Part shown: piece by piece, positions 5,821 to 7,737 of the stretch
Layout of the letters: each line of letters begins with the position of its first letter
Position numbering within the stretch: the stretch's first letter is position 1
Assembly: GCA_937132175.1 (NCBI GenBank)
Contig: CAKZNU010000153.1
Location: forward strand, 1-7,737
DNA from: an uncultured euryarchaeote
GTDB lineage: Archaea; Nanohalarchaeota; Nanosalinia; Nanosalinales; Nanosalinaceae
Direction of reading: 5' to 3'
DNA length: 7,737 nt
The notes under the pieces: generated by a model
What the model was told of the DNA's origin: nothing
The model's input: only the letters and a program-made list of their open reading frames with translations
Database searches by the model: none
Position numbers and translations under genes: made by a program

Positions 5821-6230
5821 GCTACGAGATACTTGAACATCCGGCAGACGCAAAGTTTCGCGCCGTAGGAGACAGCCTGGATGAAGCCTTCTCACAGGCC
5901 ACGGAGGCACTCGGAGAGATTACGGGCGATGCCGCTGCTGCCTACACACACGAGGTCGAGGTCGAGTCCGAGAATCTTGGAACCCTTCTTTTCGACTACC
6001 TTGATCGCCTGATCTTCCTGCAGGATACAGAAAGAATCGTGGTAGCAGAAGCCTCAGAGATGGACGTACAGGAGGAGGAAGACGGCTGGAGGCTGGAAGC
6101 CGAGATAAAAGCCGACAGCATAGACTCGGAAACCCCAGCCATGGACCTCAAGGCACCTACATACAGCGGCATGAAAGCCGCTTATGAGGAAGGAGAAGGG
6201 TGGGTGCTCGAGGCAGTCATAGATATCTGA
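5817..6230 (+). CDS. archease, RtcB RNA-ligase cofactor protein
   Basis: Archease is a small metal-binding protein that speeds guanylation of the RtcB RNA ligase and allows multiple turnovers; with RtcB it serves tRNA exon joining and RNA repair. At 137 residues it has normal family length. Visible landmarks are the opening YEILEHPADAKF (3-14; usually EHTAD), with the metal-ligand Asp11. The helix-forming LLFDYLDRLIFLQD (57-70) corresponds to the family's L-x-x-W-L-x-x-L-L-F segment. LKAPTYSGM (111-119) and the C-terminal VLEAVIDI (130-137), ending in the conserved acidic residue Asp136, complete the match. The start overlaps the cytidylate kinase stop (ATGA) with GAGGGA directly before it. 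rtcB lies one gene downstream, a classical functional pairing. The Pro in place of Thr in the N-terminal motif is a minor variation. Confidence 0.92.
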   Translation: MSYEILEHPADAKFRAVGDSLDEAFSQATEALGEITGDAAAAYTHEVEVESENLGTLLFDYLDRLIFLQDTERIVVAEASEMDVQEEEDGWRLEAEIKADSIDSETPAMDLKAPTYSGMKAAYEEGEGWVLEAVIDI

Positions 6231-6249
6231 GAACCAGATGCAAAAGACT

Positions 6250-6257
6250 CTTAAAAC
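6250..6257 (+). promoter_or_regulatory. TATA-like box of the acidic protein gene
   Basis: CTTAAAAC is centred about 23-24 nt before the ATG at 6277. It supports 6277 as a leaderless start rather than the ATG at 6238, which would precede the box. Confidence 0.45.
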
Positions 6258-6276
6258 TGGACACATACTAGAACCT

Positions 6277-7209
6277 ATGAGCCAAGACAAGCAAAGAATA
6301 CCTGTAAAGTCAGAAGAGCAAGATCCTGAAAACATGCGGTTCGCGGCAGCACTGGATCGAGCGCTTCAGGCTGATGACCCTAAAGAAGAGGATATAGAGC
6401 TTATCAATAAGACTCACGAGGAGTTCTGGGATAATCCAGCCCGGAACGTTCGGAATACAGACGAACCAGAAGATCCAGAGTTAGAGAATGATGAAGACTA
6501 CCAGAGAGTTGCCCATGTAGTAAACGAGGTTGAGCAGTTAGGCCTGGACGGAAGTCGGTTGCCATCACAGCTGGCAGACCTGTACGAAGAGGCTGTTCCT
6601 CAAGGGGAGAGAATAGATTATCCGGAAGGCGATCTTCCTGTGCCGAAAACATCTGAGAACTATCTCGATGAGCTTCTGGGTATCAGGGAAGTGCCTCCTG
6701 TACACCGAACTGAGGAAGTCCCAGAACTTATGAGGTCATTCATAGAGAAGTCTCGAGGAGAAGGCATCAACGACGAAGAGATTGCAGATGGTCTACTGAG
6801 TTATGCAGCGGTCAGCAGGGCAGAGATGAACTATGGGGATGACCCGGACCAGACGGCCTCAAGGCTAGGTATGAGTAGGCCTGAAGAGGCTCTGGCTCTT
6901 TACAAGGCAGGAATGGAGCTGGGAGACGAAAGAGTAGTTCAGGTGGCTGAAGGACTGACTGAGAAGTTCACAGGTATGATGCCGGACAAATATAGTGAAG
7001 ATCTGGAAGAAGAGTCTCTTGATGATCTTCTCAGACAGATGGCAAAGGATGAAAACCCAGGTGAAAGCTATGATCAGGAAGATTATGAGTCGGAGGTTGA
7101 GAGAGTTATATGTTTCTACGATAGTTTAGAGAGAGATTTCCAAGGGTCTTCACAAGACACTGATGCTCTCGGCTGGGCCGCAGCGCGCAAGGCCATGGGA
7201 GGGGTCTGA
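6277..7209 (+). CDS. large acidic protein of unknown function between archease and rtcB
   Basis: A 310-residue, extremely acidic soluble protein with one cysteine (Cys279) and no membrane segment. I do not recognise the family. The first 75 residues are charged and probably partly disordered. Two later regions read like helical bundles. Residues 76-110 include VEQLGLDGSRLPSQLADLY. Residues 148-216 run through EEIADGLLSYAAVSRAEM, DQTASRLGMSRPEEAL and ALYKAGMEL. The latter spacing (helix, AxxLxYAAxxR, TAxxLGMS, LYKxGMEL) resembles one cyclin-type repeat of TFIIB, or a winged helix-turn-helix. This is a weak reading by eye, and no zinc ribbon is present. The tail (266-310) has further helices. 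An ATG at 6238 is in frame, but I chose 6277 because of the TATA spacing. It lies between archease and rtcB on the same strand, so a role in RNA ligation or its control is possible but unproven. Confidence 0.75.
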   Translation: MSQDKQRIPVKSEEQDPENMRFAAALDRALQADDPKEEDIELINKTHEEFWDNPARNVRNTDEPEDPELENDEDYQRVAHVVNEVEQLGLDGSRLPSQLADLYEEAVPQGERIDYPEGDLPVPKTSENYLDELLGIREVPPVHRTEEVPELMRSFIEKSRGEGINDEEIADGLLSYAAVSRAEMNYGDDPDQTASRLGMSRPEEALALYKAGMELGDERVVQVAEGLTEKFTGMMPDKYSEDLEEESLDDLLRQMAKDENPGESYDQEDYESEVERVICFYDSLERDFQGSSQDTDALGWAAARKAMGGV

Positions 7210-7213
7210 GAAG

Positions 7214-7237
7214 GCTCCAGGTTCGTGAACCCGGAGT
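7214..7237 (+). promoter_or_regulatory. imperfect palindrome/hairpin upstream of rtcB
   Basis: CTCC-A-GGTTC is followed after GT by GAACC-C-GGAG, giving about nine Watson-Crick pairs with one A-C mismatch (CTCC at 7215-7218 with GGAG at 7233-7236). It lies between the stop at 7209 and the TATA-like box at 7240. It could be an operator or a 3'-end hairpin of the upstream gene; no T-tract follows, so terminator is the weaker option. Confidence 0.4.
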
Positions 7238-7239
7238 AC

Positions 7240-7247
7240 TTCTAAAG
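7240..7247 (+). promoter_or_regulatory. TATA-like box of rtcB
   Basis: TTCTAAAG is centred about 24-25 nt before the rtcB ATG at 7268, with no Shine-Dalgarno site between, consistent with leaderless transcription of rtcB separately from the upstream gene. Confidence 0.4.
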
Positions 7248-7267
7248 CTATCCGGTCATCTGTAACT

Positions 7268-7737
7268 ATGGATATAGAAAAGATCTCGGAGAACATCTAC
7301 GAGATACCTGCTCGGGACGGAATGAATCAGTCTGCGAGGGTCTACGCTAACGAAGATCTTCTGGAACAGATCAAGGGGGATGATACCCTGGAACAGATCA
7401 GAAACGTTGCCACTTTGCCGGGTCTGGAGAAACACTCCATCGTCATGCCGGACGGACACCAGGGCTACGGCTTTCCTATAGGAGGGGTCGCAGCTGTGAA
7501 CAAGGAAAACGGTGTAATAAGTCCGGGAGGCATCGGTTACGATATAAACTGCTTAACAGGAGATTCGGAGGTTTTACTTGGCCATGGCCGGCGCAAAGAG
7601 ATCTCTGAGCTCAGAGATGAATTTGATGGGGAGGAAGCAGTTGTTGCTGCCGGTGAAACGGTGAAATCTGATATAGTTCTGCTTACAGAGAATGAAGGAG
7701 AAGAAGTGTTTGAGGTGGAAACTGAGACCGGTGAAGC
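7268..7737 (+). CDS. rtcB: RtcB RNA-splicing ligase, N-terminal part, interrupted by an intein (truncated by window)
   Basis: RtcB is the GTP- and Mn-dependent ligase that joins a 2',3'-cyclic or 3'-phosphate end to a 5'-hydroxyl, sealing tRNA exons and broken RNAs. Visible extein residues 1-94 include MPDGHQGYGFPIGGVAA (60-76), with metal-site Asp62, and SPGGIGYDIN (85-94). The extein normally continues with a metal-binding Cys; here Cys95 begins CLTGDSEVLL, an intein block A, and the frame stays open to the window edge through intein-like sequence (62 residues visible). The Asp62-to-Cys95 distance of 33 equals that from Asp65 to Cys98 in the Pyrococcus horikoshii enzyme. The leaderless TATA spacing supports the ATG at 7268. 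The remaining intein and the C-extein lie outside the window. Confidence 0.95.
   Translation, partial: MDIEKISENIYEIPARDGMNQSARVYANEDLLEQIKGDDTLEQIRNVATLPGLEKHSIVMPDGHQGYGFPIGGVAAVNKENGVISPGGIGYDINCLTGDSEVLLGHGRRKEISELRDEFDGEEAVVAAGETVKSDIVLLTENEGEEVFEVETETGE
7550..7737 (+). mobile_element. N-terminal part of an intein in RtcB
   Basis: The insert starts at codon 95 (TGC) with the classical N-terminal splicing motif C-L-T-G-D-S-x-V and continues with about 60 residues of Glu-rich, strand-like sequence. It reaches FEVETETGE, which resembles the approach to block B. The Asp/Glu content matches the host proteome, so the element has ameliorated. Whether it carries a homing endonuclease cannot be seen. 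Confidence 0.9.

Noticed and set aside
5359..5910. 183-residue minus-strand open frame opposite cytidylate kinase and archease
   Set aside because: It is a shadow of two confidently identified genes, with no motif, start signal or acidic composition.
6238..6276. Earlier ATG for the acidic protein at 6238
   Set aside because: The TATA-like box at 6250-6257 lies downstream of it and at the right distance for 6277, and the 13 extra residues have a different composition from the acidic body.
7256..7459. 67-residue minus-strand open frame opposite the rtcB start
   Set aside because: It is antisense to the conserved N-terminal coding part of rtcB and shows no independent signal.

Overview
The window looks like chromosomal DNA of a halophilic archaeon. 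The gene content is archaeal: a diphthamide synthase (Dph2), an archaeal-type cytidylate kinase, archease, the RNA ligase RtcB carrying an intein, and a tRNA-Asp with no encoded CCA. Most soluble proteins are very rich in Asp and Glu, as in salt-in halophiles. Several genes have a TATA-like box about 24-26 nt before the ATG and no Shine-Dalgarno site, which points to leaderless mRNAs. The base composition looks moderate rather than the high GC of most Halobacteria, so a nanohaloarchaeal (DPANN) source is a reasonable guess, but this is inference.

Layout. Bases 1-293 are the 3' end of an unrecognised gene, followed on the same strand by dph2 (319-1335). Converging on dph2 is a minus-strand pair of paralogous nucleotidyltransferase-fold proteins (2585 to 2034, then 1990 to 1343), probably one operon. 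Upstream of the pair, on the same strand, lies an FAD/NAD(P)H oxidoreductase of the rubredoxin-reductase/NirB type (3878-2658) with its own terminator. It is divergent from a TauE/SafE-family membrane exporter (3929-4675). The two start codons lie exactly symmetrically around a 12-bp palindrome that contains TTTAAA. Next come tRNA-Asp(GUC) (4706-4780), a small unknown protein (4804-5178), cytidylate kinase (5215-5820) overlapping archease by 4 bp (5817-6230), an unknown acidic protein (6277-7209), and rtcB (7268 to beyond the end).

How the genes fit together. Archease is the activating partner of RtcB, which joins tRNA exons and repairs RNA ends, so the right-hand third is an RNA-ligation neighbourhood with a CMP kinase attached. 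The rtcB reading frame is interrupted by an intein starting at the metal-binding cysteine, so ligase activity should depend on protein splicing. The nucleotidyltransferase pair and the acidic protein between archease and rtcB are the least explained parts. No insertion sequence, CRISPR array or gene-free stretch over 300 bases was seen.
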